A stretch of 64,000 nucleotides of DNA from Maridesulfovibrio sp. (GTDB lineage: Bacteria > Desulfobacterota > Desulfovibrionia > Desulfovibrionales > Desulfovibrionaceae): the NCBI RefSeq assembly GCF_963667685.1, contig NZ_OY763931.1, forward strand, positions 62,001 to 126,000. The letters are read 5' to 3'. The notes under the pieces are model-generated. The model did not search any database and was not told the origin of the DNA. It saw nothing but the letters and a program-made list of their open reading frames with translations. A program made the translations under genes and the position numbers. The stretch's first letter is position 1. Each line of letters opens with the position of its first letter. Shown piece by piece: positions 42,620 to 51,265 of this stretch.

Positions 42620-43894
42620 TTAGTGCTTAAAAGAACGCTGGCCGGTGAAGACCATGGCGACCTGAGGAGCGGCTTCGTTGGTAGCCTGAATAACTTCGTG
42701 GTCGCGGATGGAACCGCCGGGTTGCGCGATTGCAGTAATACCCTGGGCCATGCACAGGTCTACGCCGTCGCGGAAGGGGAAGAAACCATCGGAAACCAAT
42801 ACGGAACCTTTGAGTCCGCCTTTGGCTTCAATTGCAGCAGCTTCGATCTCAGCGAGGTCTTTTGCAGCTTGTTCGTCTTTGAGAGCCTTGAGCTTGAGTT
42901 CAAAGAGGGACATCTGGAATTTTTCAAAGCAGAGTCCGTCTGCGTACTTGGTACGGGCTTTGGTGACAGCCAGTTCAACACAGCCGACACGGTCCTGCTC
43001 ACCGGTACCGATGGCAGTAGTTACACCGTCTTTGGCAAAAATTACGGAGTTGGAGGTAACGCCTGCTTCAACCGCCCAAGCGAAGAGCAGGTCATCAGCT
43101 TCCTGTTTGGAGGGTGCGCGTGATGAGAAGGAGGAACCGTCTTTTTCCACGGTTGCGGGAATGAAATCTTCTGCGTCGAGGATGCGGTTACGGAAAGAGA
43201 ACTGTACAACCATGCCGCCGTCCATGAGGGATTTAACATCAAGGAAAGGCTGGCCAAGCATTTTTTCCAGATTAACGATGCCCGGAATCTGGAGAATACG
43301 CAGGTTTTTGCGCTTCTTGAGCACTTCAAGAGTGCCTTCTTCAAAAGAAGGGGCTGCAACAACTTCGAAATATGCACTGTCTACAACTTCAGCTGCTTCC
43401 ATTGTGAAGGGACGGTTAACTACAATGGCTCCGCCGAAAGCGGCAATACGGTCCGCCTGAAAAGCGTTGCGCAGGGCAGTTCCAACACCTTCTTCAGACC
43501 ATGCTGCGCCGCAGGGGTTGTTATGTTTGAGGATGACTGCCGCGGGCTTGGCGGTAAGGTACTGCAGAATATTCAGGGCGTTGTCCACATCGGTCAGGTT
43601 TGTTTTACCGGGATGTTTGCCAGCCTGAATCATGTGTTCTTCGGTGAGAGCGGAAACGAGTCCCTGCCCTTCGCCGCGAAATTTGATACCGTCATATTCC
43701 AGACCGCCGGAAACCAGCTCATAAAGTGCTGCGGGCTGGTCGGGGTTCTCGCCGTAGCGAAGCCCCTTGGTTTCGCCGTCGATTTCCCATGTGCGTTTTT
43801 TGAAGGTCAGCTTCTGGTCGCCGAGGGTGACGGTCATATCAGCTGGAAAGGGGTCCTGCTGAAGGGTTTTGTACATTTTTTTTAGATCACTCAT
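42620..43894 (-). CDS. purH: AICAR transformylase, stand-alone PurH C-terminal half
   Basis: 424 residues. All recognisable motifs belong to the transformylase half of PurH: LRYGENPDQPAALY near residue 45, LKHNNPCGAAW at about 120, AFGGAIVVNRP, and the late SDGFFPFRDGVD and QPGGSIRDHEVI. The N-terminal IMP cyclohydrolase (MGS-like) domain of bifunctional PurH is missing, not frameshifted off: the gene starts cleanly behind GGAG at 43894. It formylates AICAR with 10-formyl-THF in purine synthesis. A separate cyclohydrolase must exist elsewhere. Confidence 0.88.
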   Translation of the reverse strand: MSDLKKMYKTLQQDPFPADMTVTLGDQKLTFKKRTWEIDGETKGLRYGENPDQPAALYELVSGGLEYDGIKFRGEGQGLVSALTEEHMIQAGKHPGKTNLTDVDNALNILQYLTAKPAAVILKHNNPCGAAWSEEGVGTALRNAFQADRIAAFGGAIVVNRPFTMEAAEVVDSAYFEVVAAPSFEEGTLEVLKKRKNLRILQIPGIVNLEKMLGQPFLDVKSLMDGGMVVQFSFRNRILDAEDFIPATVEKDGSSFSSRAPSKQEADDLLFAWAVEAGVTSNSVIFAKDGVTTAIGTGEQDRVGCVELAVTKARTKYADGLCFEKFQMSLFELKLKALKDEQAAKDLAEIEAAAIEAKGGLKGSVLVSDGFFPFRDGVDLCMAQGITAIAQPGGSIRDHEVIQATNEAAPQVAMVFTGQRSFKH

Positions 43895-44071
43895 AGTTGT
43901 TCTCCGTGAGTTGTTGCCTTGTGGTATGCCGCTCATAGCACACCCTTTTACGGCGGGCAATTTTGAATTGCAGTCCCAGCAATCTTTTTGTAGGTTGAAT
44001 CTGATCAAGTGCGCGGGAAAAGCTTATTTTTTTCTGTAAGCACCTACGCCAGCAGTTTATTGGGAGATTAT

Positions 44072-44443
44072 ATGTCAGAAGGTTATATGGAAAAGGCCCT
44101 GTTGAAATTGGCAAAGCAGCTTAATGCCTATGACGAGGCATCACTCACTGAATTGTGGAATAAATATGAAGCTGAAGTCGCTAATTTCGAGCCTACCCGT
44201 AAATGGGAGGAAGCCGCAGTCGTATTTGGAATGATACAGGCTGTGAGGCTTAAAAACCAGCTTTTTAATTATCATTGGGCGCAGACAGCCGGACCGGAAT
44301 CAATGTCACCGCGTCCTGATTTCGTAACGGGGAAGGGCGAAGAAGACCTGTTCGGTGGTAAATCTAAAGGTTCCCAGAGCGGTTCAGCGGGCGTTGGCAA
44401 GGGGAAGAAGGTAATCCGCCTCCAGCCCCGGAAGGATAGCTAA
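44072..44443 (+). CDS. Conserved hypothetical protein, soluble
   Basis: 123 residues from ATG 44072 behind GGGAGA. The first 75 residues are helical (MEKALLKLAKQLNAYDEASLTELWNKY, EEAAVVFGMIQAVRLKNQLFNYHWA). The tail is Gly/Ser/Lys-rich and basic (GKGKKVIRLQPRKDS). I do not recognise a family. The last 60 bases overlap the 3' end of the convergent transglycosylase gene. Divergence from the purine gene upstream means it has its own promoter. Confidence 0.65.
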   Translation: MSEGYMEKALLKLAKQLNAYDEASLTELWNKYEAEVANFEPTRKWEEAAVVFGMIQAVRLKNQLFNYHWAQTAGPESMSPRPDFVTGKGEEDLFGGKSKGSQSGSAGVGKGKKVIRLQPRKDS

Positions 44444-45865
44444 CCCGTTCATAATGTAATAGTAATAGCGAATGCTATCGACATAATCCACGGCTTCATA
44501 CCCACGTGTGTAGCCGTGTTTTGTTTTTGAATGGTACTTGGTCTGTGTCAGCAGTGGGAATACCTGCTTTAAAGATCGCCAGGTTCCTGGGTGTCTGTTC
44601 GTATATTTGGCAATATCAATAGCATCGTAGACATGCCCAAGGCCCTGATTATACGCTGCAAGTGTAAATAACCAGCGGTCCCAGCCTTCCACATCACGAC
44701 CGTCAAGCTTATTCCATAGAAATCTGAGGTAACGTGCGCCGCCATAGATTGCCTGCTTAGGGTCCAGCCGGCTGCTCAACCCCAAAAGCTGAGCCGTATC
44801 GTTGGTCAGCTGCATTAGTCCACGGACCCCGGTCTTGCTTTTGGCAAGCGGGTCAAAATGTGATTCCTGATACATCACCGCGGCAAGTAGAAGTGGATCA
44901 ATGTTATATTTTTTAGCGGCTCTAATTATGTATTTTCGGTAGAGCGGAAGCTTTTCACGGATATTTTTGCGCAGTGAATATACATCGTAGAAATCTATTT
45001 CTTCTGGTATGAATCCGAAATATTTTTCACGTAGATCATCTAGGGTCCCGTTTGAGGTTATCAGTTGCCAGTAGTCCTCTACCTTCTGACCTAACCCCTG
45101 CACATCCTTGCGCGTATACCATCTATACTCAAGATCGTCGCCGAAATGATCAGTAACCCTGAGTTTATGCAGAAATGGTTTGATCGGCATAAGTGCACCT
45201 GACTCAACCAGATGAAAACGTATTGATTTGTCCTCATTGAACTTAAGCAGTGGTTCCAGATGATTTGAATTAGCCCCGCTGATAACATTGGGACTGCATG
45301 CCAGCTGTTCACTGAGGTTTTTAAAGATGCGGATTAAACCTGAATGGTTAGGGATAAATATGTCCTGATCGCAAAGCTCAAATGGTGTGCGCAGTTCAAA
45401 TCTGCGGATATGATGCAGCATGGATGCCGGGCTTTGTTCATAGACCGGACCTTTGACCAGGGGAGTAGTGGTGGAATTGAGGTCGGGGTTATAGCCTGTC
45501 GCCAGCATAATGTCGGCCTTGCCTTTGACTAATGCCGAAAAAGCCAGATTATGGGTCGGATATCCTTTTATGTCGAGACCGGTCCCGGCATACTTGGTAA
45601 AATCATCAACAAGTTCACGTTCAAATCCAGGCCCCCACGGAGAAAGCTTCGGAAAGACTCTTTCAAGATTGACGGCAGCCACCCGGATTGTTTTTGGCAG
45701 GGGGATGACATATTTTATGGAAAAAATGTAATATACAAGTATCAAGAAAGCCAAGTATACAACAATATTGATAATATGTTGTGAAAAAAGTATCAAAAGA
45801 CCCGTTCTTGGGTTATTTAATTTGCTCTGATGTATTGACATATCCCCGAAAGTTTTTTTACGCAT
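44384..45865 (-). CDS. Membrane-bound lytic murein transglycosylase, MltF type
   Basis: 493 residues. One transmembrane helix (about 22-48) is followed by a family 3 solute-binding-like regulatory domain (RVAAVNLERVFPKLSPW to about 290) and then an SLT lysozyme-like domain. The catalytic Glu is in AVMYQESHFDPLAKS, with GVRGLMQLTNDTA and LAAYNQGLGHVYDA. It cleaves peptidoglycan in the periplasm to leave anhydromuropeptides. The MltF layout matches well. The first Met (45865) or the Met at 45841 may be the start. Confidence 0.86.
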   Translation of the reverse strand: MRKKTFGDMSIHQSKLNNPRTGLLILFSQHIINIVVYLAFLILVYYIFSIKYVIPLPKTIRVAAVNLERVFPKLSPWGPGFERELVDDFTKYAGTGLDIKGYPTHNLAFSALVKGKADIMLATGYNPDLNSTTTPLVKGPVYEQSPASMLHHIRRFELRTPFELCDQDIFIPNHSGLIRIFKNLSEQLACSPNVISGANSNHLEPLLKFNEDKSIRFHLVESGALMPIKPFLHKLRVTDHFGDDLEYRWYTRKDVQGLGQKVEDYWQLITSNGTLDDLREKYFGFIPEEIDFYDVYSLRKNIREKLPLYRKYIIRAAKKYNIDPLLLAAVMYQESHFDPLAKSKTGVRGLMQLTNDTAQLLGLSSRLDPKQAIYGGARYLRFLWNKLDGRDVEGWDRWLFTLAAYNQGLGHVYDAIDIAKYTNRHPGTWRSLKQVFPLLTQTKYHSKTKHGYTRGYEAVDYVDSIRYYYYIMNGLAILPGLEADYLLPLANAR

Positions 45866-46095
45866 TAAAACCCGTCTGCCGTGCTTAGTGCTGGCATACC
45901 TTTCTTAAAGAAGGTATTAACAGCGGGTAAAGCGGATCTTCTTGAGCGGCCTTAACGGTTTTTAATGCAGCAACAGGCCTGTTCCTGTTCTTATACGTCA
46001 GACGCAGCGCCGCTATCAAGTAATCAAATTACAGCAAGAATTCCATGCCTTAAGTCAAAGGCATGCGTAAATACTGTAGAAGGAGCACATTAGTA

Positions 46096-47376
46096 ATGGC
46101 TAACACCGTAATTGTGGGAACCCAGTGGGGGGACGAAGGCAAGGGCAAAATCGTTGATATGCTCGCCGAACAAGCTGGTGCGATTGTACGTTTCCAAGGT
46201 GGAAACAACGCAGGTCACACCCTTGTTGTGGAAGGAGAGCAGTGTATCCTGCATCTCATCCCGTCCGGGGTTCTCCATCAGGGTAAAAAGTGCCTCATCG
46301 GTAATGGTGTAGTACTCGACCCCGAGGTTTTTCTCAAGGAGATTGACGGACTTGCCAAAAAAGGCGTGGATGTCTCTCCCGAGCGTTTGATGATCAGTAA
46401 GAAAACCCAGATCATCATGCCTTACCACAAGCTGATAGATAACTGCCGCGAGTCTCTCAAGACTGCCGATCACAAAATCGGCACAACAGGACGCGGTATC
46501 GGTCCCTGCTACGAAGACAAAATGAACCGTTGCGGTGTACGTGCCGCCGACCTGGCTGATCCTGAGCTGTTGCGGGCAAAGATTGTGGCCGGTCTTCAGG
46601 AAAAGAACGTTCTTTTTGAAAAACTTTTCAATGTTGAGCCTCTTGATGCTGAAAAGGTATATCAGGAGATTCTGCCTATAGCTGAAAGGGTGGCCCCCTA
46701 CCTTGCTGATGTTTCCTCCGTTATTCAGGAAGAAATTCAAGCAGGCAGGATGGTTCTTTTTGAAGGAGCACAGGGAGTGCACCTTGATATTGATCACGGA
46801 ACTTATCCTTTCGTGACCTCTTCAAACGTTGTTTCCGGCAACGCTGCAGCCGGTTCCGGTTGTGGGCCACGTCAGCTGGAAAGCATCGTGGGCATATGCA
46901 AGGCATACACCACACGCGTCGGCGCCGGACCTTTCCCCACCGAACTGCTTGACGAAATCGGTGACACCCTGCAGAAAAATGGACATGAATTCGGTGCTAC
47001 CACCGGTCGTAAACGTCGTTGCGGCTGGCTGGACATGGTAGTTCTGCGCGAAACAGCAAGGCTTTGCGATCTTACAGAGTTTGCTCTGACTAAGCTGGAC
47101 GTGCTCTCTGGTCTTAAAGAAATTAAAATCTGTGTGGCTTACGAGTACCGTGGAGAAAAGGTTGATTATCCCCCGCAGGAGCAGAACGGCATGGCGCACG
47201 TCAAGCCCGTTTATGAATCCATGCCCGGCTGGGATGAAGACATCACCAAGGCAGCTTCTTACGAGGATCTGCCAGAGGCCGCGCGTAAATATATCGCACG
47301 TATTGAAGAACTCTCCGGCGTAAAAGTCGGCATAGTCTCCGTCGGTCCCGACCGTGCTCAGACTATTGTAAGATAG
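46096..47376 (+). CDS. purA: Adenylosuccinate synthetase
   Basis: 426 residues from ATG 46096 behind AAGGAG; a start at 46063 would add an unconserved tail. [14 protein letters not shown] at the start is the PurA P-loop with its catalytic Asp. [47 protein letters not shown] and the GTP-base site (VSVGPDR near the end) are present. It makes adenylosuccinate from IMP, aspartate and GTP. It is monocistronic and followed by the same repeat as the purH-type gene. Confidence 0.96.
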   Translation: MANTVIVGTQWGDEGKGKIVDMLAEQAGAIVRFQGGNNAGHTLVVEGEQCILHLIPSGVLHQGKKCLIGNGVVLDPEVFLKEIDGLAKKGVDVSPERLMISKKTQIIMPYHKLIDNCRESLKTADHKIGTTGRGIGPCYEDKMNRCGVRAADLADPELLRAKIVAGLQEKNVLFEKLFNVEPLDAEKVYQEILPIAERVAPYLADVSSVIQEEIQAGRMVLFEGAQGVHLDIDHGTYPFVTSSNVVSGNAAAGSGCGPRQLESIVGICKAYTTRVGAGPFPTELLDEIGDTLQKNGHEFGATTGRKRRCGWLDMVVLRETARLCDLTEFALTKLDVLSGLKEIKICVAYEYRGEKVDYPPQEQNGMAHVKPVYESMPGWDEDITKAASYEDLPEAARKYIARIEELSGVKVGIVSVGPDRAQTIVR

Positions 47377-47382
47377 ATGCTT

Positions 47383-47456
47383 CCGGCGGCCGGGGAAGGG
47401 GAAACTCTTGCAGGAGTTTTCCCTTACCCGGACCCCATCCCCTTCAGAACCTTTTA
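47383..47456. repeat. Dispersed hairpin repeat, copy downstream of purA
   Basis: CCGGCGGCCGGGGAAGGGG leads into the stem AAACTCTTGC/GGAGTTTTCCC and then CCCCATCCCCTTCAGAACCTTTT. It matches the copy after the purH-type gene in order and spacing, with the same orientation relative to the gene it follows. Confidence 0.82.
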
Positions 47457-47509
47457 TTAAGCTTCGCTGTAGGGGTGCATACGGAGTGCTATGTATTTTG
47501 ATATTTCTT

Positions 47510-47534
47510 CCCACGTAAATTTTGCGTGGGTTTT
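47510..47534 (+). terminator. Short hairpin terminator
   Basis: CCCACG pairs with CGTGGG around a TAAATTTTG loop, followed by TTTTGG. A possible second terminator after purA. Confidence 0.6.
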
Positions 47535-47600
47535 GGCGTTTTTGAGGCTTGGATGTTCTTTGAAAAAAGAACGCGAAGCATAATAAAAGTTTTTGGGATT

Positions 47601-47710
47601 CTTAAACCCTTTTTACACAAATCCGCAGGAAAGCGGATTTGCCCGGTGCTTGAAAGCACCGCCCCGGAAGGGTAAGCCCCAGGAAGGGGAGCAATAAAAA
47701 AGGGTTTAAG
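47601..47710. repeat. MITE-like structured element upstream of holB
   Basis: A 14-base perfect terminal inverted repeat (CTTAAACCCTTTTT and its complement) encloses two internal perfect hairpins: CAAATCCGC/GCGGATTTG at 47618-47641 and CGGTGCTT/AAGCACCG at 47644-47661. It is about 110 bases, has no coding capacity and ends 30 bases before holB. Confidence 0.6.
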
Positions 47711-47739
47711 GCCCCCGGCAGGGTCGCCGAAGGCATCAT

Positions 47740-48606
47740 ATGTTCACATCTATTCAGGAAACAGCATCCAGACAGAATCTGGTTCTACCCCGTTTTGCAA
47801 AGTTGGCGCAGAAGCCTCCGCAGTGTCTCTTGATTGAAGGCGGCAGTGCCGACGAGCGCATGGACATGGCCCGTTACTGGGCTTGTGTACTAAATTGCGA
47901 GAACGGGCAGGAGCCTTGTGGAAGGTGTCAATCCTGCCAGCAGATAGCTGATAATGCCTTTAATGATTTTCTGCTTATAGACCGCGAAGAAAATGACAGT
48001 GGAACCGGACTTAAGCAGGACATTTCCGTTGATTCTATCCGCGAACTTCTTCCCGTATGGGGACAGCCGCCTAATGGCGGGGGGACCCGTGTTACTGTCG
48101 TTCGCGAGGCGCAGCATCTTAATGGCAACTCTGCCAACGCGCTGCTTAAAACTCTGGAAGAACCGCGGCCTGGTAACGTCTTCGTCCTGACAGCACCGCA
48201 GCGAGAAAGGCTTCTTGAAACCCTTGTTTCGCGTAGCTGGGTGATCACCCTTGCATGGCCGACTGAGCAGCAGAATTCACCTGAAGTTGCAGCATGGGTT
48301 AATGCCATGTGTCATTTCTGGCGTTCAGGACAGGGCTGGTTTGCGCGAACCTCCGCTAAGGGGGCGCTGGACAAGGAAATGGGGTTGAAGGTTGTTATCG
48401 GTTGTCAGCGCGAACTTAAGAATGCACTCACTAATCCGCAGTCCACACCAACCGCCAATATCATCTCCGGGCTGTTTGACGCAAAAGGAATGCGACGTCT
48501 TGATTTGATTCTGGGTAAGGCTCAGGAATCGCTAAACTATAACGTTAACCCGCCCTTGGTTCTCGATTGGGTTTGCACTGCCGCCATGCCGCGTAAGCGG
48601 CGCTAG
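47740..48606 (+). CDS. holB: DNA polymerase III delta-prime subunit
   Basis: 288 residues. The zinc cysteines are in CENGQEPCGRCQSC at about residues 50-63. The degenerate Walker A (LLIEGGSADER) fits delta-prime, which does not hydrolyse ATP. VREAQHLNGNSANALLKTLEEP is the sensor/Walker-B-like region, with the SRC-type motif replaced by SRSW. It is part of the clamp-loader complex. The ribosome site is weak, and a structured element occupies the leader. It stands alone. Confidence 0.87.
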   Translation: MFTSIQETASRQNLVLPRFAKLAQKPPQCLLIEGGSADERMDMARYWACVLNCENGQEPCGRCQSCQQIADNAFNDFLLIDREENDSGTGLKQDISVDSIRELLPVWGQPPNGGGTRVTVVREAQHLNGNSANALLKTLEEPRPGNVFVLTAPQRERLLETLVSRSWVITLAWPTEQQNSPEVAAWVNAMCHFWRSGQGWFARTSAKGALDKEMGLKVVIGCQRELKNALTNPQSTPTANIISGLFDAKGMRRLDLILGKAQESLNYNVNPPLVLDWVCTAAMPRKRR

Positions 48607-48617
48607 GGCGCTTTAAG

Positions 48618-49388
48618 CTACTTAGTAGCCAGTACTTTTGTTTTAATTTTAGCTATGGCTTTGTTTATTTTCTTAATCGTTTTGTCGGGTATGTCTTGCG
48701 AAAACATCAGGTAGCGTTTGTTGCCCGTGCTGATATCTGCCATGGGCATGGAATAGAAATCATTTTTATCTAAATTGGACTGCTCTATTATTGTTGCAAT
48801 TTCTTTCGGTGCGAGAAGGCAGAAATCTATATGATTTGAATGCAGCATTCTTACTAATTGAATGGTTGTTCCTGAAAGCTTATGGGCTGCTTGCGGGTAT
48901 TTACCGAGTAGATTATCAACATACTCACCCATCGAATGCCCGGCGATTAATCCTGTTTTGAATTTGTGCTGCTCTAGAATTTCCTGCAAGGTATCAAGGT
49001 TCTGAAATCTGTCGTAATTGTCCCGCCTTATCAAAACGACAATTGGTTTATTCTCATAAATCGGTTGCGAAAATTTAGCATATTCCAACCTTTCATTGGT
49101 TTTAAACCAACCTATTGAGACAAATGAACTTTCTTTCTGGATAGTGTGAAGTATTCTGTTGGATGGCATGCTTTTGTAACAGCATTCGTGGCCGGCACGA
49201 TCCATAATTTTTTGGGTCAGATCAATTAAAAAACCGGCTGGCTTATGTTGCGCGTCAGTAAAATAATACGGTGGTAATTCTATATAGCCGATTGTCAGGT
49301 GTGCTGCTAGTGCAACATCGCGCAGGATAAATAGGACGGATAAAGTAAGACTTATGTAACTTATTGCGGTAAAAAAACGCTTGAGCAT
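48618..49388 (-). CDS. Periplasmic solute-binding protein, family 3 type
   Basis: 256 residues. The signal peptide (FTAISYISLTLSVLFILRDVALAA) is followed by LTIGYIELPPYYFTDAQHKPAGFLIDL, the start of a family 3 binding fold. VSIGWFKTNERLEYAKFSQPI holds the family's ligand-region motif. There is no transporter partner. It is one of three such orphan proteins in the window (also at 4577 and 62926). The ligand is probably amino-acid-like but cannot be assigned. Confidence 0.77.
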   Translation of the reverse strand: MLKRFFTAISYISLTLSVLFILRDVALAAHLTIGYIELPPYYFTDAQHKPAGFLIDLTQKIMDRAGHECCYKSMPSNRILHTIQKESSFVSIGWFKTNERLEYAKFSQPIYENKPIVVLIRRDNYDRFQNLDTLQEILEQHKFKTGLIAGHSMGEYVDNLLGKYPQAAHKLSGTTIQLVRMLHSNHIDFCLLAPKEIATIIEQSNLDKNDFYSMPMADISTGNKRYLMFSQDIPDKTIKKINKAIAKIKTKVLATK

Positions 49389-49611
49389 GTTAAGTGCAAT
49401 CCCCGGCTAGAATTTTGAAAATTATAGACCTAGTCAGTGTTTTTTTATTCATATTAAAATGTGCAGAATAGTGACATAGGTACTTATAAATGTCTATCCG
49501 GCAAAAGTTGATTGCAGTTGTGATTGAATAATCGGCTCAAGGTACATTATTCTTTCAAAGACTGTAGGACGCTAAGAACTTGAATAATTTTTTTCTGGAT
49601 CATGATGAAGA

Positions 49612-49652
49612 TAAAAAAGAACCCCGGCTGAAACTTGTGTTTCAGCCGGGGG
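49612..49652 (-). terminator. Minus-strand terminator of the orphan transcript
   Basis: Read on the minus strand, CCCCGGCTGAAAC pairs with GTTTCAGCCGGGG and is followed by TTCTTTTTTAT. The nearest gene on that strand upstream of it is only a doubtful 76-codon frame. Confidence 0.85.
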
Positions 49653-50054
49653 CTTGTGAATCATGTTTTACTGATTGTCAGATACAGTGTCCTAACCACA
49701 GTTGACGGTTTTCTTTTAGTTTAACCTAAACTACGCGTTTCAACCAAGATTAGCGGTTGTTGTGAAATTATTTTCAACGCGTCTAAACCGATTAGATGGT
49801 TCGTTACAAAGTTTCAGTAAATCCGTTTTGCCTTTGAAGAGGGGGTCCGTTTTCGCATTTGCCGGAATAACCGGCTGTTTCCAATCTCTCCGTGGGCCCG
49901 TAGGAGATCTTAAAGAACTCTCGCGGTAGGCTCCCCTCTAGTTGAGCCTCACTCTGAGACTCATCCTTAGAAAGTGACATCAAATTGATTTCACTCCCGC
50001 TTTGAGGGTTGGTTGCGAGTTGCAATTTTAACAACTACCTTTGCCTTTGACTAA
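49653..50054 (-). ncRNA. Candidate structured non-coding RNA (orphan transcript)
   Basis: A minus-strand promoter at 50055-50083 and the terminator at 49612 bound about 440 transcribed bases. Several perfect stems lie inside. In plus coordinates they are TAGTTTA/TAAACTA at 49717-49733, ACGCGTT/AACGCGT at 49733-49782 enclosing CAACC/GGTTG, and a GCCGG/CCGGC hairpin near 49860-49875. It matches none of tmRNA, RNase P RNA or SRP RNA that I could test by conserved motifs. A 76-codon frame overlaps, so a small mRNA with a structured 3' end is the alternative. Confidence 0.4.
49804..50034 (-). CDS. Doubtful 76-codon frame inside the orphan transcript
   Basis: A TTG start at 50034 preceded by AAAGGTAG opens 76 codons rich in Ser, Glu and Gly (SLSKDESQSEAQLEGSLPREF). 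There is no hydrophobic segment and no recognised family. The promoter and terminator suit it, but the uncommon start and compositional blandness leave the coding status open. Confidence 0.3.
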   Translation of the reverse strand: MLKLQLATNPQSGSEINLMSLSKDESQSEAQLEGSLPREFFKISYGPTERLETAGYSGKCENGPPLQRQNGFTETL

Positions 50055-50083
50055 AAGATAACTCCGCTAATTGGACTCGTCAA
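50055..50083 (-). promoter_or_regulatory. Strong sigma70-like promoter of the orphan transcript
   Basis: On the minus strand, TTGACG (50083-50078), a 17-base spacer and TATCTT (50060-50055). This is the best promoter match in the 850-base region without a firm gene. Confidence 0.65.
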
Positions 50084-50173
50084 CATCAAAAATATATTTT
50101 TGTGAGTAATAAGTGTTTTTTTATTTGTGAGGGAAGTTTTCAGAAGTGTTCTGTGTTTGTTTTGTTGATTATA

Positions 50174-50210
50174 ACAATAAAGCCCCGCATTTTTGGCGGG
50201 GCTTTATTGT
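50174..50210. terminator. Bidirectional hairpin terminator
   Basis: ACAATAAAGCCCCGC and its exact complement surround a TTTTT-containing loop. It ends the oxidase operon on the minus strand. Confidence 0.88.
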
Positions 50211-50234
50211 TAGCTTCCAGAAAAAGTTTTGTTG

Positions 50235-51245
50235 TTAGCGGTACAATGCGCGAATATCGACGAAACTTGCTTTTTCTGTACCGGTGAGGACCATGGCTGC
50301 TGTCAGCTCTGCTTTCAGCTGATCAATGTACTTTTCCACGCCGTCCTGTAGTCCACCAATTGTGGCGATAGAGAAGGGGCGACCAATCATGACGGCATCA
50401 GCACCAAGAGCCAGCATTTTAAGCACATCAATACCTGTGCGTACTCCGCCGTCGACCATTACGCTGCACTGTCCGGCTACTGCACGGGATATTTCGAACA
50501 GTACTTCCGCTGTGCCCGGACAAGAGTCCAGCACACGGCCGCCATGGTTGGAAACCACGATTCCCTTCGCTCCGGCATCAATTGCCATGCGTGCTTCATC
50601 AGGAGTCATTATTCCTTTGAGAATAAAGTCAGCATCAACGGACTCGATGATCTCACGCAGTTTGCGCATGCATTTTGGGGTTACCGGGCGGCCCATTTTT
50701 TTCAATGTGATCAGACCTGCTGCGTCGATGTCCATACCGATGATCTTACAGCCTGTATCTGCTGCTTTCTGGAGTTTTTCATTTAACTCGTTGTCTTCCC
50801 AGGGCTTGATGAAGGGAATACCGTGTCCGTCGACGTCTTTAATAGCAGAAAAGCCACTTTCGTGGATAAAGGCGGGAACTCCGTCACCGGTACATCCGAT
50901 GATGCCTTTTGCTTTACAGCCTTTAAGTTTGTTGGTGATGTAATCCAGTTCGCTTACTTTACCGCCCATGTTGAATTCAGCACCACCGATAGGTGCGGCA
51001 ATAACAGGGATATCAAGGTCAATACCCATAACATTGACAGAGGTATCCGGTTCGCTGAATTCATGGATGGTGCGCATGTTCAGTTTGAGATCTTCAAGAG
51101 CTTTCACATTGTTTTTGAAGCTTGCCGCAGTGCCGAGTCCTCCCATACCGGGAACTTCCCCAACACAGGCTTTACCGTTGCATACAGGACATACTTTGCA
51201 ATATCCTTTCATTAATTCACGTGCGTTATCGCGTACTTCTTTCAT
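50235..51245 (-). CDS. FMN-dependent alpha-hydroxy-acid oxidase/dehydrogenase with N-terminal Cys cluster
   Basis: 336 residues, TIM-barrel flavoenzyme. PVIAAPIGGAEF, GMDIDAAG, the catalytic HGG in VVSNHGGRVLD and VDGGVRTGIDVLKMLALGADAVMIGRP are the lactate-oxidase family motifs. Unusually, the N-terminus has CKVCPVCNGKAC followed by GEVPGMGG, with four cysteines that could bind a metal or Fe-S cluster, a form I associate with strict anaerobes. It would oxidise a 2-hydroxy acid, passing electrons to a carrier rather than oxygen. It is the last gene of the FadR-TauE operon, starting behind AAGGAG. Confidence 0.82.
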   Translation of the reverse strand: MKEVRDNARELMKGYCKVCPVCNGKACVGEVPGMGGLGTAASFKNNVKALEDLKLNMRTIHEFSEPDTSVNVMGIDLDIPVIAAPIGGAEFNMGGKVSELDYITNKLKGCKAKGIIGCTGDGVPAFIHESGFSAIKDVDGHGIPFIKPWEDNELNEKLQKAADTGCKIIGMDIDAAGLITLKKMGRPVTPKCMRKLREIIESVDADFILKGIMTPDEARMAIDAGAKGIVVSNHGGRVLDSCPGTAEVLFEISRAVAGQCSVMVDGGVRTGIDVLKMLALGADAVMIGRPFSIATIGGLQDGVEKYIDQLKAELTAAMVLTGTEKASFVDIRALYR

Positions 51246-51265
51246 GGATATTCTCCTTAATAAAT

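Noticed and set aside
42708-43460. A 250-codon plus-strand frame opposite the purH-type gene
   Set aside because: It is the antisense shadow of the AICAR transformylase; its composition is typical of a reverse-strand frame.
49653-50054. tmRNA, RNase P RNA or 6S RNA identity for the orphan transcript
   Set aside because: There is no tRNA-like end or tag frame, no RNase P core motif and no single long rod as in 6S RNA.
50102-50287. A 61-codon plus-strand frame
   Set aside because: It runs through a bidirectional terminator into the oxidase gene on the other strand; no promoter or family supports it.
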